NCBI GenBank assembly: GCA_018385135.1
Contig: JAHAWY010000012.1
Coordinates: 1-47,276, forward strand
Direction: 5' to 3'
Length of the DNA: 47,276 nt
Source of the DNA: Oscillospiraceae bacterium
Lineage (GTDB): Bacteria; Bacillota; Clostridia; Oscillospirales; Oscillospiraceae
In this document: piece by piece, positions 39,874-47,276 of the stretch
Numbering within the stretch: position 1 is the stretch's first letter
Layout: the number at the start of each line of letters is the position of its first letter
Notes under the pieces: model-generated
What the model saw: the letters and a program-made list of their open reading frames with translations, nothing else
Database searches by the model: none
Told to the model about the DNA's origin: nothing
Made by a program: the position numbers and the translations under genes

Positions 39874-39923
39874 GGGAGACTGTGTTATATTTACAAGGGC
39901 GTTGTAATTAAACACAGTCTCCC
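39874..39923. terminator. Two-tier hairpin after copA
   Basis: The outer 13-bp stem GGGAGACTGTGTT/AACACAGTCTCCC encloses an inner 6-bp stem TTACAA/TTGTAA with loop GGGCG. It is followed by GATTATTTG, a poor T-tract, so it may terminate weakly or protect the 3' end. About 150 bp of AT-rich DNA with no gene follow before 40077. Confidence 0.5.
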
Positions 39924-40076
39924 GATTATTTGATTTATGTAAAAATTAGAGTGATTTTTGGGTTTTCTAATTATGTTTTAATGATAAGCTACATTGTATT
40001 ATAAGCAAATGCTTCCATAATACAACTCGTAAACAGGAAAGAAACCAAACAGAATAATTACGGGAGGAAAAATCAA

Positions 40077-40652
40077 ATGGAAGCAAACCTTGAATTGGTT
40101 GAAAAGCTGGTCGAAAAAACCGGCATTAGCTACACCGAGGCAAAAGCCGTTCTCGTAAAGACGGACTGGGACATCCTTGAGGCGCTCATTGAGCTTGAAG
40201 CGGAGGGCAAGATTAACAAGAGCAACACCGCGGAGTATTCCACCAGAAACGGCAGCGGCGATTGCGGCGGCGAATATACTCACAAGGAGCGCAGGGAAAA
40301 GAAAAGCAGCGCGGCAGGCGAGAACTTCAAGGCAACAGGCAAGAGCTTCGGCGAGATGATCAGAGACATCGTTGATAAGGGCAACAGCAACTATATCGAA
40401 ATGTACCGCAACAACGAGCGCAAGCTCGGTATGCCGGTAACGGCGTTTGCGCTTCTGCTTGTGATCGGCTTTTGGATCGTTATTCCGCTGATGATAGTAG
40501 CTGTGTTCTTAGGCTGCCGCTTCTCCTTCTCCGGCAAGGAGCTTGGCAAGGACAGCGTAAATAACGCTATGGGCAAGGCAAACGAGTTTGCCGACAATAT
40601 CAAGAGCGAAATAAAAAACGAGCTCAACAAGGACAGAGAGCGCAGCGAATAA
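40077..40652 (+). CDS. DUF4342 membrane protein with UBA-like N-terminus
   Basis: A 191-residue protein. Residues 1-45 (EKTGISYTEAKAVLVKTDWDILEALIELE) resemble the UBA/TS-N three-helix fold of EF-Ts and nascent-chain factors. A charged linker follows, then a conserved-looking segment and a hydrophobic hairpin (FALLLVIGFWIVIPLMIVAVFLG, about 120-145), then a charged C-terminal helix. This order fits DUF4342. Function is unknown. GGGAGG precedes ATG 40077. It lies 37 bp upstream of a two-component system on the same strand and may be co-transcribed with it. Confidence 0.82.
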   Translation: MEANLELVEKLVEKTGISYTEAKAVLVKTDWDILEALIELEAEGKINKSNTAEYSTRNGSGDCGGEYTHKERREKKSSAAGENFKATGKSFGEMIRDIVDKGNSNYIEMYRNNERKLGMPVTAFALLLVIGFWIVIPLMIVAVFLGCRFSFSGKELGKDSVNNAMGKANEFADNIKSEIKNELNKDRERSE

Positions 40653-40689
40653 TATTTTGCTCCCTCTGAGTCAGTAAGGAGAACTGAAA

Positions 40690-41382
40690 ATGGCAACGAA
40701 AATTCTTGTGATTGAGGATGAAGAAAAAATTGCCCGCTTTGTGGAGCTTGAGCTGACCCATGAGGGCTATGAGGTACGAAAATCCACCGATGGGCGCGAG
40801 GGCTTAGACCTCGCGCTCACCGGCGCTTTTGATTTGGTGCTGCTGGATATAATGCTGCCCGGCTTAAACGGGCTTGAGGTCATGCGCAGGCTTCGCCGCA
40901 GCTCCGATGTCCCTGTTATCATGCTCACAGCCAGAGACGCTGTTATGGATAAGGTTTCGGGCTTGGATATGGGCGCTGACGACTATGTTACAAAGCCCTT
41001 CGCCATTGAGGAGCTTTTGGCGCGCATCCGCGTAACGCTCAGAAAGCACGAAAAAACCGAGAGCGCGCCCGTGCATCAGATACTCGAGTGCGGCGGGGTG
41101 AGACTTGACAGCTCCGCGCACAGCGTCGAATATGACGGTCATCCTATTGAACTGACGAAAAAGGAATTTGATTTGCTTGAGCTGCTGCTTAAGAATAAAA
41201 ACATTGTTCTCTCGCGCGATACGATTATCGAGCGTGTCTGGGGCTATGACTATATGGGCGAGACGAACGTGGTGGATGTTTACGTTCGCTATCTGCGCAG
41301 CAAGATAGACGATGCTTACGGCATAAACCTCGTGCAGACAGTTAGAGGCGTGGGCTACGTCGTTAAGGATGAGCGCCTATGA
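40690..41382 (+). CDS. OmpR-family response regulator
   Basis: A 230-residue regulator. The receiver (1-120) has the acidic pair EDEE, phospho-acceptor Asp53 in LLDIMLPG and the conserved lysine in TKPF. The C-terminal winged helix (130-228) has ELTKKEFDLLELLLKN and the recognition helix before YLRSKIDDAYG. AAGGAG precedes ATG 40690. Its stop overlaps the kinase start by 4 nt (ATGA), so the two form a coupled pair. The target genes are not known; the neighbouring DUF4342 gene is one candidate. Confidence 0.94.
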   Translation: MATKILVIEDEEKIARFVELELTHEGYEVRKSTDGREGLDLALTGAFDLVLLDIMLPGLNGLEVMRRLRRSSDVPVIMLTARDAVMDKVSGLDMGADDYVTKPFAIEELLARIRVTLRKHEKTESAPVHQILECGGVRLDSSAHSVEYDGHPIELTKKEFDLLELLLKNKNIVLSRDTIIERVWGYDYMGETNVVDVYVRYLRSKIDDAYGINLVQTVRGVGYVVKDERL

Positions 41383-42722
41383 AGAAGACAGACCAATCGG
41401 TCTCCACTACTAAGCGGCTGCAGGTTTTGCAGCAGGGAAGAATAAAAACCGCGCTTTTCTTTTCGTATATATTTGTGCTTGTGCTGGTGTGCGTTGGCTT
41501 TTGCTATATGACGGACAGCGCGGCGGCGGGCATAACAGACCCTGTTGAGCTTTGGCGCTCCACAACGCGCGAGCTTGCACTTACAAGACCTGAGCGTGGC
41601 AAATTGCCGATAATCGAATACACTGTTACGACTGCGGAGGGGCGCAGCCAAACAACCGATATAAGCAGGCTTTTCTATGTAACGCTGGCGCTTTCAATAA
41701 TAGGTATGTTCTGGAATTCGCTGGTCGTCTTCATGGTGTCCTTAAACTCGCGCAACCGAATACAAAAACAGCTTGAGCCTGTTTATGATTTGGCGCAGGC
41801 TGCCATGCGCCTTTCCACTGAGGATAATACGCGCCCAAAGACAGCTCCGTCAGGAGTCCCACATTACGCCTATGACCCTAACCGCATCCACGATTTGGAA
41901 AGCGCGATCGACAATATCAAGCCCGACCGACCAAACGCCCAGCTCCATACGGACGATGCCGATTTGAAAGGTCTTGAGAGCGCTATTAACAGCCTTTTGC
42001 TGCGTGCGCGTGAAAGCTCAGAGCAGCAAATCCGCTTCGTATCCGATGCCTCTCACGAGCTTAGAACGCCTATCGCCGTCATAAAGGGCTATACGGATAT
42101 GCTTGACCGCTGGGGCAAGGACGATGAGACCATTCTTGACGAGTCCATTGCCGCCATAAAGACCGAGACGGAGCATATGAATACGCTCGTTGAGCAGCTT
42201 TTGTTCCTTGCCCGGGGTGACAGCGGAAGAACCCAACTGAAGATGGAGCAGTTTTCGCTTTCGGACATGGTGCGCGAGGTCTGTGACGAATCCATGATGA
42301 TAGACTCCGAGCATAAATGGTGCATCAGCGCGGAGAACGAGGTTATCGCCTATGGCGATGTCGCGCTTCTAAAGCAGGCTATAAGAATTCTCGTTGATAA
42401 CGCTCGCAAATACACGCCCGAGGGCGAAACAATAATTCTCCGTGCCCGCTATGACGACGGTGGAATGCCCAGTGTGGTGGTGCAGGACACGGGTATTGGA
42501 ATTGCCGCGGAGGATATGAGCCATGTTTTTGACCGCTTTTACCGCTCTGACCCCGCGCGCGTGCGTGAGAAGGGCGGCACGGGACTTGGACTGTCCATCG
42601 CAAAATGGATTGTTGACCGGCATGAGGGCTATTTCGAGCTGCTCAGCCGTCCCGAATTCGGCACGCGCATTACCATACACCTGCCCGCAAAGCCGATGAC
42701 GAGCGCTGAGAATTCAGTGTGA
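41379..42722 (+). CDS. Membrane sensor histidine kinase
   Basis: A 447-residue kinase. Membrane segment 1 (TALFFSYIFVLVLVCVGF), an extracellular loop of ~60 residues, and segment 2 (LFYVTLALSIIGMFWNSLVVFMV) are followed by a HAMP-like linker. HAMP helix 1 (LEPVYDLAQAAMRLS) and a helix-2-like segment (LESAINSLLLRARES) are separated by about 50 residues, longer than usual, with LESAI appearing twice. The phospho-acceptor is His226 in SHELRTP. The ATPase domain has NARKYTP, DTGIGI and GGTGLGLSIAK. It is the partner of the upstream OmpR-type regulator. The signal is unknown. Confidence 0.93.
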   Translation: MKKTDQSVSTTKRLQVLQQGRIKTALFFSYIFVLVLVCVGFCYMTDSAAAGITDPVELWRSTTRELALTRPERGKLPIIEYTVTTAEGRSQTTDISRLFYVTLALSIIGMFWNSLVVFMVSLNSRNRIQKQLEPVYDLAQAAMRLSTEDNTRPKTAPSGVPHYAYDPNRIHDLESAIDNIKPDRPNAQLHTDDADLKGLESAINSLLLRARESSEQQIRFVSDASHELRTPIAVIKGYTDMLDRWGKDDETILDESIAAIKTETEHMNTLVEQLLFLARGDSGRTQLKMEQFSLSDMVREVCDESMMIDSEHKWCISAENEVIAYGDVALLKQAIRILVDNARKYTPEGETIILRARYDDGGMPSVVVQDTGIGIAAEDMSHVFDRFYRSDPARVREKGGTGLGLSIAKWIVDRHEGYFELLSRPEFGTRITIHLPAKPMTSAENSV

Positions 42723-42786
42723 TCGCGCTTGTGCGTTCATCGAAGCTGTGATACAATACATTAATTACAGCATCGGAGGGCGACCA

Positions 42787-43353
42787 ATGGATATTAACGA
42801 GCTAAAAAACGCCTGTGAAGGCTGCAAGGACTGCCCGCTGGGGCTAACGCGCACCAATCTTGTTTTCGGAGTCGGCGACCCTAATGCCGAGCTTATGCTC
42901 ATCGGCGAGGGACCGGGCGAGCAGGAGGATCTACAGGGAGAGCCGTTTGTGGGCGCGGCGGGAAAGCTGCTTGACGATATGCTGGAGATGATTTATCTTG
43001 ACCGTTCCAAGGTTTATATCGCAAACATAGTCAAATGCCGTCCGCCGCATAACCGCGACCCGCTGGAGCTGGAGAAAAACGCCTGCATCCACTGGCTTCG
43101 TGAGCAGATAAAACTTGTTTCGCCGAAGCTTATCGTCTGTCTGGGGCGTATCTCCGCAACGGCGCTTATTAAAGAGGACTTTAAAATTACCCGTGAGCAC
43201 GGTCAGTGGTTCGAGGTAGGCGGCATTAAAATGATGGCTATTTACCACCCTGCGGCGCTGCTTCGAGACCCCTCAAAGCGTCCGGAAACCTTCGTGGATC
43301 TCAAAACCCTTCAAAGGACGATTAAGGAAACCTGTCTTAATACATATAGATAA
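42787..43353 (+). CDS. Type-4 (iron-sulfur) uracil-DNA glycosylase
   Basis: A 188-residue family-4 UDG that removes uracil from [24 protein letters not shown] contains the active-site loop, and HPAALLR is the second motif. Four cysteines can bind [4Fe-4S]: Cys13 and Cys16 (CKDC), KCRPPHNR, and the later NACIHWL. The start ATG 42787 has GGAGG 7 nt upstream; a longer in-frame start at 42748 is not supported. It follows the histidine kinase by 64 bp on the same strand, possibly in the same transcript. After it the DNA is non-coding for 351 bp. Confidence 0.93.
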   Translation: MDINELKNACEGCKDCPLGLTRTNLVFGVGDPNAELMLIGEGPGEQEDLQGEPFVGAAGKLLDDMLEMIYLDRSKVYIANIVKCRPPHNRDPLELEKNACIHWLREQIKLVSPKLIVCLGRISATALIKEDFKITREHGQWFEVGGIKMMAIYHPAALLRDPSKRPETFVDLKTLQRTIKETCLNTYR

Positions 43354-43704
43354 GTATTTTTGTAAAACAAATGTTCCGCGAGGAGTAGGCGGCGAAAAAA
43401 CTATTAAAATAAAAATCAAACTTAATACTTTTGAAATAAGTTTTGTCTTCTTTTTGTAACAACTTCTTGTTATTCTAAGAGTGCAAGAGACAGTAAACTT
43501 TTTTCGTTTTCTCCTCATCCCATAACATACCGGCGGAATGGATTGTCGCACCGTTCCGCCGGTTAAATTATTTTCCGGTTTTCTACACAAAATTTTATGC
43601 ATCCGCGTTACAATTAAGGGACATATGGAACAAATGTGCGGCGCTTTTCGTCTGAAAAAACATCGCTGCAAGTCATGGCATTGCACAGCAAGGAAAGGAA
43701 TACT
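43354..43704. other. AT-rich non-coding region before the SLH surface protein
   Basis: No credible gene on either strand. It holds T-rich tracts, one clear hairpin at 43529-43563 and the ribosome-binding site of the next gene. Weak -10-like hexamers exist (for instance TACAAT near 43610), but none has a -35 at proper spacing. Confidence 0.5.
43529..43563. repeat. Hairpin upstream of the SLH glycosidase gene
   Basis: ACCGGCGGAA (43529-43538) pairs with TTCCGCCGGT (43554-43563) around a 15-nt loop, followed by TAAATTATTTT. It may end the upstream UDG transcript or lie in the leader of the next gene. Confidence 0.5.
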
Positions 43705-45939
43705 ATGAAAAAAGGCATTAAGAGAACAATATCAATAGCGGCGGCGGGTTTTCTGCTTGCGAGCGCAGCTCTCGCCTCGGTGCTGGGCGAGCTGATAGAT
43801 GGACATGAAACCTTTCTCGGCGGGGGAATGGAGCTTTCCAAGGGCGTGTATTGGACAGGCTCGGATTACCGAACCGAGAATTACATAGAGTATACTCCCA
43901 ACAGCGCGGTCAAGCCCGTGGTAGTCTCCGGCTCAAAGCTCTGCAACTACGGCAGCTTTTCCTCAATGGCAAAGCTGCTCGAAAATGAAGGAAAGCACGT
44001 TATTGCCGGCATAAACGGCGACTACTATGTGATGGCAAATTATGAGCCGCTGGGTATAGTTGTTCAAGACGGCGAATTGCTCTCCTCCGATGCGGGACAC
44101 TATGCGGTGGGCTTCAAGTCGGACGGCACGGCGGTGTTCGGAAAGCCCGGCATAGAGCTAACGGCAACGCTCGGCGACGCTGCGATAAAGCTTTCGGCAG
44201 TCAATAAAACGCGCAACGAGGGTGGCGTGGTTCTTTATACGGACAACTATGCCTACAAGACGAAAAACAGCGGCGAGGGCATGGACCTGATCTGCACCAT
44301 CAGCGCGCCGCTTACGATGAACGGCACGGTCACGCTTACTGTTGAGGAGATACGTCTGGACGGCGGCTCTGTTGAAATCCCGGAGGGCAAGGCGGTTTTG
44401 AGCATTTCCGCATCTGTATATGAGGAGACCCTTGCGCTTTTCAACAAGCTTGTCCGGGGCGATACGATTGATGTTACTATATCCTCTCCGCAAGAGTGGG
44501 CGCAGGTTAGCTACGCGATAGGCTCGCTTTATAAGCTTGTTACAAACGGCGCTGTTGAAAGCGGACTGGACACAACGGCAGCACCCCGCACGGCAGTCGG
44601 CATGAAGGAGGACGGCTCTCTTGTGCTTTATACGATGGACGGCAGAAAATCCGGTCACAGCATCGGCGTGAGCATGAAGGCGCTTGCCGAACGTATGCTG
44701 GAGCTTGGCTGCGTTGAGGCGACGATCATGGACGGCGGCGGCTCAACTAGCCTTAACGCCATTTATCTTGGCGACAGCTCCGCTTCGCAGATAAACAGCC
44801 CCTCGGACGGTGCGCAGCGCTCTGTTACAAACTATATTATGCTTGTTACCGAGGAGAAGCCTACGGGGCTTGCTTCGCGTTTAGCGCTGTATCCGCTGTC
44901 AACTCATATTCTCTCAGGAGCTTCAACAGGCTTTACCGTTAAGGCTGCCGATGAAAACGGTTATGCGACCAGAGTGCCGGAAGACACAGTGCTTTCAGCA
45001 GACAGCGGTATAGGAACCGTTTCCGCGGACGGCAGCTTCACCGCCGGGGCTGCCGGCAGCGGAACGGTGTACGCCTCGGCGAACGGTCTTACCGGCGCCG
45101 CGGTGCAGGTTCGTGTTGTGGAAACGCCCGATATTCTGCGGGTCTACAAGCAAGGCACGAACAAGGCTGTCAGCTCGCTGGAGGTTATGACGAATAGCGT
45201 TACAGACCTGATGGGTCAGGCAATGGACAACTATGTTTATCTCATTTCGCAGGATAACTGCTATGACTGGTCTGTTGAGGGCAATATAGGAAGCATCGAC
45301 GAAAACGGTGTTTTCACCGCCGCTGGGGATAAGGCGGAGGGCAGCATAATCGTAAGCGCGGGAGAAAAATCCGTTGTTATTCCCGTTACGGTCAAGCAAC
45401 CCGGCAGCTATGACGATGTGCGCCAGGGACAGTGGTATTACGAGGCTGTTGAATACGTCACCGAGCAGGGAATGATGAACGGTGTTGGCGAAAGGGTGTT
45501 TTCTCCCGAAGCAACGATGTCCCGCGCTATGGTCGTGACCGTTTTGCACCGCTTGGCAGGGCAGCCGCAGGCGGGCGAGAGCGCACCGAGCTTCTCAGAT
45601 GTGCCGCTTGATGCGTGGTACAGCGCAGCCGTGTCATGGGCTGCGGAGACGGGCGTTGTGCAGGGCTATGATAACGGCTGCTTTTACCCCGATGGAGCTG
45701 TGACCCGCGAGCAGCTTGCCACAATACTGTATAGATACAAGGCGTCGCCCGAAACAAGCGGCTCTCTGGAGGCATTTGCCGACAGTGCGGCGGTCTCCTC
45801 TTGGGCGCTGGACGCCATGCGCTGGAGCGTTGAAAAGGGCATTGTCGGCGGCTTGTCCGCTCAAGAGCTGGCTCCCGCGTCAAGTGCTACCCGCGCGCAG
45901 GTGGCCGCTATTTTGCAAAGACTGAGCAGTTTAGAATAG
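43705..45939 (+). CDS. Secreted phosphodiester glycosidase (NAGPA) domain protein with SLH repeats
   Basis: A 744-residue surface protein. A signal peptide (IKRTISIAAAGFLLASAALAS) is followed by a phosphodiester glycosidase/NAGPA domain (about 60-410) with GINGDYY, EPLGIVVQDGELLSS and IMDGGGSTSL. A Big-type immunoglobulin-like segment follows (about 420-570), then three SLH domains (about 575-744) beginning with VRQGQWYYEAVEYV and with TREQLATILYRY-type helices. NAGPA enzymes cleave GlcNAc-1-phosphodiesters; a role in cell-wall polymer or exopolysaccharide turnover is inferred. The SLH domains should anchor it to the wall. AAGGAAAGG precedes ATG 43705. Confidence 0.9.
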   Translation: MKKGIKRTISIAAAGFLLASAALASVLGELIDGHETFLGGGMELSKGVYWTGSDYRTENYIEYTPNSAVKPVVVSGSKLCNYGSFSSMAKLLENEGKHVIAGINGDYYVMANYEPLGIVVQDGELLSSDAGHYAVGFKSDGTAVFGKPGIELTATLGDAAIKLSAVNKTRNEGGVVLYTDNYAYKTKNSGEGMDLICTISAPLTMNGTVTLTVEEIRLDGGSVEIPEGKAVLSISASVYEETLALFNKLVRGDTIDVTISSPQEWAQVSYAIGSLYKLVTNGAVESGLDTTAAPRTAVGMKEDGSLVLYTMDGRKSGHSIGVSMKALAERMLELGCVEATIMDGGGSTSLNAIYLGDSSASQINSPSDGAQRSVTNYIMLVTEEKPTGLASRLALYPLSTHILSGASTGFTVKAADENGYATRVPEDTVLSADSGIGTVSADGSFTAGAAGSGTVYASANGLTGAAVQVRVVETPDILRVYKQGTNKAVSSLEVMTNSVTDLMGQAMDNYVYLISQDNCYDWSVEGNIGSIDENGVFTAAGDKAEGSIIVSAGEKSVVIPVTVKQPGSYDDVRQGQWYYEAVEYVTEQGMMNGVGERVFSPEATMSRAMVVTVLHRLAGQPQAGESAPSFSDVPLDAWYSAAVSWAAETGVVQGYDNGCFYPDGAVTREQLATILYRYKASPETSGSLEAFADSAAVSSWALDAMRWSVEKGIVGGLSAQELAPASSATRAQVAAILQRLSSLE

Positions 45940-45948
45940 TTTTGCACT

Positions 45949-45985
45949 TCTCGGCGGCATGGTGAAAGCAGCCATGCCGCCGAGA
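45949..45985 (+). terminator. Terminator-like hairpin after the SLH glycosidase gene
   Basis: A perfect 14-bp stem (TCTCGGCGGCATGG and complement) with a 9-nt loop, but followed by AAACGGCGTTTT rather than a T-run. It may be a weak terminator or a 3'-end stabiliser. Confidence 0.55.
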
Positions 45986-46048
45986 AACGGCGTTTTGGCG
46001 AAAACGATTGGAACATGGAAATAATCACGGGATAAAAGCAAAATATGC

Positions 46049-46077
46049 TTGACAAATAAGGAGCTTTTTGATAGTAT
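46049..46077 (+). promoter_or_regulatory. Promoter of rplJ-rplL
   Basis: A perfect TTGACA (46049-46054), a 17-bp spacer and TAGTAT (46072-46077) start the L10-leader transcript. Confidence 0.75.
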
Positions 46078-46084
46078 ATCAGAG

Positions 46085-46135
46085 CGCTCCGGAGACAGCA
46101 GGTGGGCTTTGCCCGTAAATCCTGCCGAGGACAGC
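46085..46135 (+). ncRNA. Ribosomal protein L10 leader
   Basis: The segment GGAGACAGCAGG, a GGGC/GCCC hairpin, and CCTGCCGAGGACAGC has the form of the bacterial L10 leader, in which L10(L12)4 binds a kink-turn-like site and represses its own operon. CAGCAGG and CCTGCC form the main stem. It lies between the rplJ promoter and a terminator-like hairpin. Confidence 0.8.
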
Positions 46136-46160
46136 ATCTATATCTATTAGTTGCTTTCTG

Positions 46161-46196
46161 TCTCTGTGCATTTATGCGCAGGGGCTTTTCTTTTTT
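46161..46196 (+). terminator. Leader attenuator terminator before rplJ
   Basis: CTCTGTGC pairs with GCGCAGGG, with wobble pairs, around a 6-nt loop, followed by CTTTTCTTTTTT. It lies about 30 nt before rplJ and so suggests attenuation controlled by the L10 leader. Confidence 0.65.
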
Positions 46197-46227
46197 GGAT
46201 GCGCTATTCTACCACGGAGGTGAAACA

Positions 46228-46758
46228 ATGCCTAACGCAAAGGTTCTCAATGAAAAGCAGGCTATCGTTGCCGCTCTCGTCGAAAGAATCAAGGCTTCCG
46301 GCTCCGGCGTCTTTGTAGATTACAAGGGCATCACCGTTGCAGAGGATACCGAGCTTCGCAGCGAGCTGCGCAAGAACGAAGTCGAATACACCGTCATCAA
46401 GAACACCCTTTGCCGCCGCGCTATTGACGAGCTCGGAATGAGCGAGATCGACTCCATCCTCAACGGAACGACCTCCCTCGCCACCAGCACGGCAGACCCC
46501 ATCGCACCTTTCCGCGTTGTCGGAGAGTATTCCAAAAAGCTTGGCGATAAGTTCAACATCAAGGCAGGCTACATGGATGGCAAGGTTCTTTCTCTGAACG
46601 AAATCACAGAGATTGCCGCTCTGCCCTCTAAGGATGCTCTGTACGCAAAGGTTCTCGGAACAATGCTCGCACCCATCACAAGTCTGGCAGTAGTTCTTGG
46701 TCAGATTTTGGAACAGAAGGGCGGCTCTGTTGAAGCTGCCGAGCCCGCTGCCGAATAA
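46228..46758 (+). CDS. rplJ: 50S ribosomal protein L10
   Basis: A 176-residue stalk-base protein that binds 23S rRNA and carries L7/L12 dimers. The N-terminal globular domain has [20 protein letters not shown] and [12 protein letters not shown]. The C-terminal helix ends in an alanine/glutamate tail that binds L12. ATG 46228 follows GGAGGTGA. An in-frame start at 46102 would fall inside the L10 leader and is rejected. It is the first gene of a two-gene operon under autogenous control. The preceding gene is not rplA or rplK as is common. Confidence 0.97.
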   Translation: MPNAKVLNEKQAIVAALVERIKASGSGVFVDYKGITVAEDTELRSELRKNEVEYTVIKNTLCRRAIDELGMSEIDSILNGTTSLATSTADPIAPFRVVGEYSKKLGDKFNIKAGYMDGKVLSLNEITEIAALPSKDALYAKVLGTMLAPITSLAVVLGQILEQKGGSVEAAEPAAE

Positions 46759-46799
46759 GGCTTCGGGAACACATACCAACTATTAGGAGGATAATTATT

Positions 46800-47174
46800 A
46801 TGGCAAGCGAAAAAGTAACCGCTCTCATTGAAGAGGTTAAGGCTCTTTCCGTTCTCGAGCTGGCTGAGCTCGTTCACGCACTTGAGGAAGAATTCGGCGT
46901 TTCCGCAGCAGCAGTAGCAGCTCCCGCAGCAGGCGGCGCAGCAGCAGCTCCCGCAGAAGAAAAGACCGAGTTCGACGTTGTTATGACCGACTTCGGTGCA
47001 GAGAAGATCAAGGTTATCAAGGAAGTCCGCGGCATCACCGGTCTTGGTCTTGCAGAAGCAAAGGCTTTGGTCGAAGGCGTTCCTGCCAAGATCAAGGAAG
47101 GCGTTTCCAAGGACGAGGCAGAGCAGCTCAAGGCTGCCCTCGAGGCTGTTGGCGCAAAGGTCGAGCTCAAGTAA
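46800..47174 (+). CDS. rplL: 50S ribosomal protein L7/L12
   Basis: A 124-residue acidic stalk protein that recruits translation GTPases. The N-terminal dimerisation helices ([20 protein letters not shown]), an alanine-rich hinge (about 38-56) and the C-terminal domain ([28 protein letters not shown]) are all typical. TAGGAGG precedes ATG 46800. It follows rplJ by 41 bp. A terminator is placed right after it, so rpoB is not directly co-transcribed. Confidence 0.98.
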   Translation: MASEKVTALIEEVKALSVLELAELVHALEEEFGVSAAAVAAPAAGGAAAAPAEEKTEFDVVMTDFGAEKIKVIKEVRGITGLGLAEAKALVEGVPAKIKEGVSKDEAEQLKAALEAVGAKVELK

Positions 47175-47193
47175 GTTCGCTTTTATCAAAAAG

Positions 47194-47225
47194 TGCTGGC
47201 GCCACAACGGCCGCCAGTTTTTTTT
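47194..47225 (+). terminator. Terminator after rplL
   Basis: CTGGCG (47196-47201) and CGCCAG (47212-47217), extendable by GCC/GGC pairs, are followed by eight T. Confidence 0.8.
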
Positions 47226-47276
47226 GGTTTTTAAAAGAAAGAAATTCCGCACCACCGGCGGCGCACAAGATATATA

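Noticed and set aside
46102..46227. Longer N-terminus for L10 starting at 46102
   Set aside because: It would translate the L10-leader RNA and the attenuator; ATG 46228 has a strong ribosome site and gives the standard L10 length.

Overview
The window reads as the chromosome of an anaerobic, spore-forming member of the Bacillota, most likely class Clostridia (Oscillospiraceae/Ruminococcaceae-like). This rests on gene content: SpoIIE, an M23/M50 pair resembling SpoIVFA/SpoIVFB, a Spo0A-type DNA-binding protein, HemZ, rubrerythrin, the paired TIGR03960/TIGR03936 radical-SAM proteins, a 2-hydroxyacyl-CoA dehydratase-like protein, SLH-domain surface proteins, sigma-54, and Gram-positive Shine-Dalgarno sites with frequent TTG starts. 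The species cannot be named from the sequence. I found no phage, transposon, CRISPR array or rRNA; 42 protein genes (one partial) and one tRNA are supported.

Layout. 1-4.6 kb: a gene tail, tRNA-Pro(CGG), and a leftward run of M23 peptidase, M50 protease, radical-SAM protein and its DUF2344 partner. 4.7-10.1 kb: argH, an SLH-anchored subtilisin-like protease and an MBL hydrolase face a leftward cca gene. 10.1-18.9 kb: murC, spoIIE plus a small membrane protein, then SAH deaminase - SAH hydrolase - mgtE. 19.0-22.6 kb: a regulatory cluster with a DMT exporter, a receiver-less Spo0A-like protein, a pseudo-receiver/winged-helix regulator and an XRE repressor on the minus strand, divergent from a ComFB-family gene; the shared promoter region carries an inverted-repeat operator and tandem TGTCGA sites resembling 0A boxes. 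22.6-29.0 kb: DUF2804, ABC-F ATPase, orphan dehydratase-like protein, diguanylate cyclase. 29.3-34.0 kb: hemZ - uridine-kinase-like - acyltransferase-like operon and rpoN. 34.0-40 kb: SLOG protein, rubrerythrin, a repeat-rich lipoprotein, an unknown small protein, and an overlapping MFS-copA pair. 40-47.3 kb: DUF4342 protein with a two-component system, type-4 uracil-DNA glycosylase, a second SLH surface enzyme, and rplJ-rplL behind an L10-leader RNA.

How it fits together. Most of the window is core physiology. The less ordinary parts are the regulatory cluster at 20.1-22.6 kb, where noncanonical relatives of sporulation/competence regulators lie together over 0A-box-like DNA, and the SAH deaminase-SAH hydrolase pair, which could recycle S-adenosylhomocysteine through S-inosylhomocysteine. 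Start sites were moved inward wherever a Shine-Dalgarno site decided the matter. All functional names come from motif recognition by eye, not from database searches.
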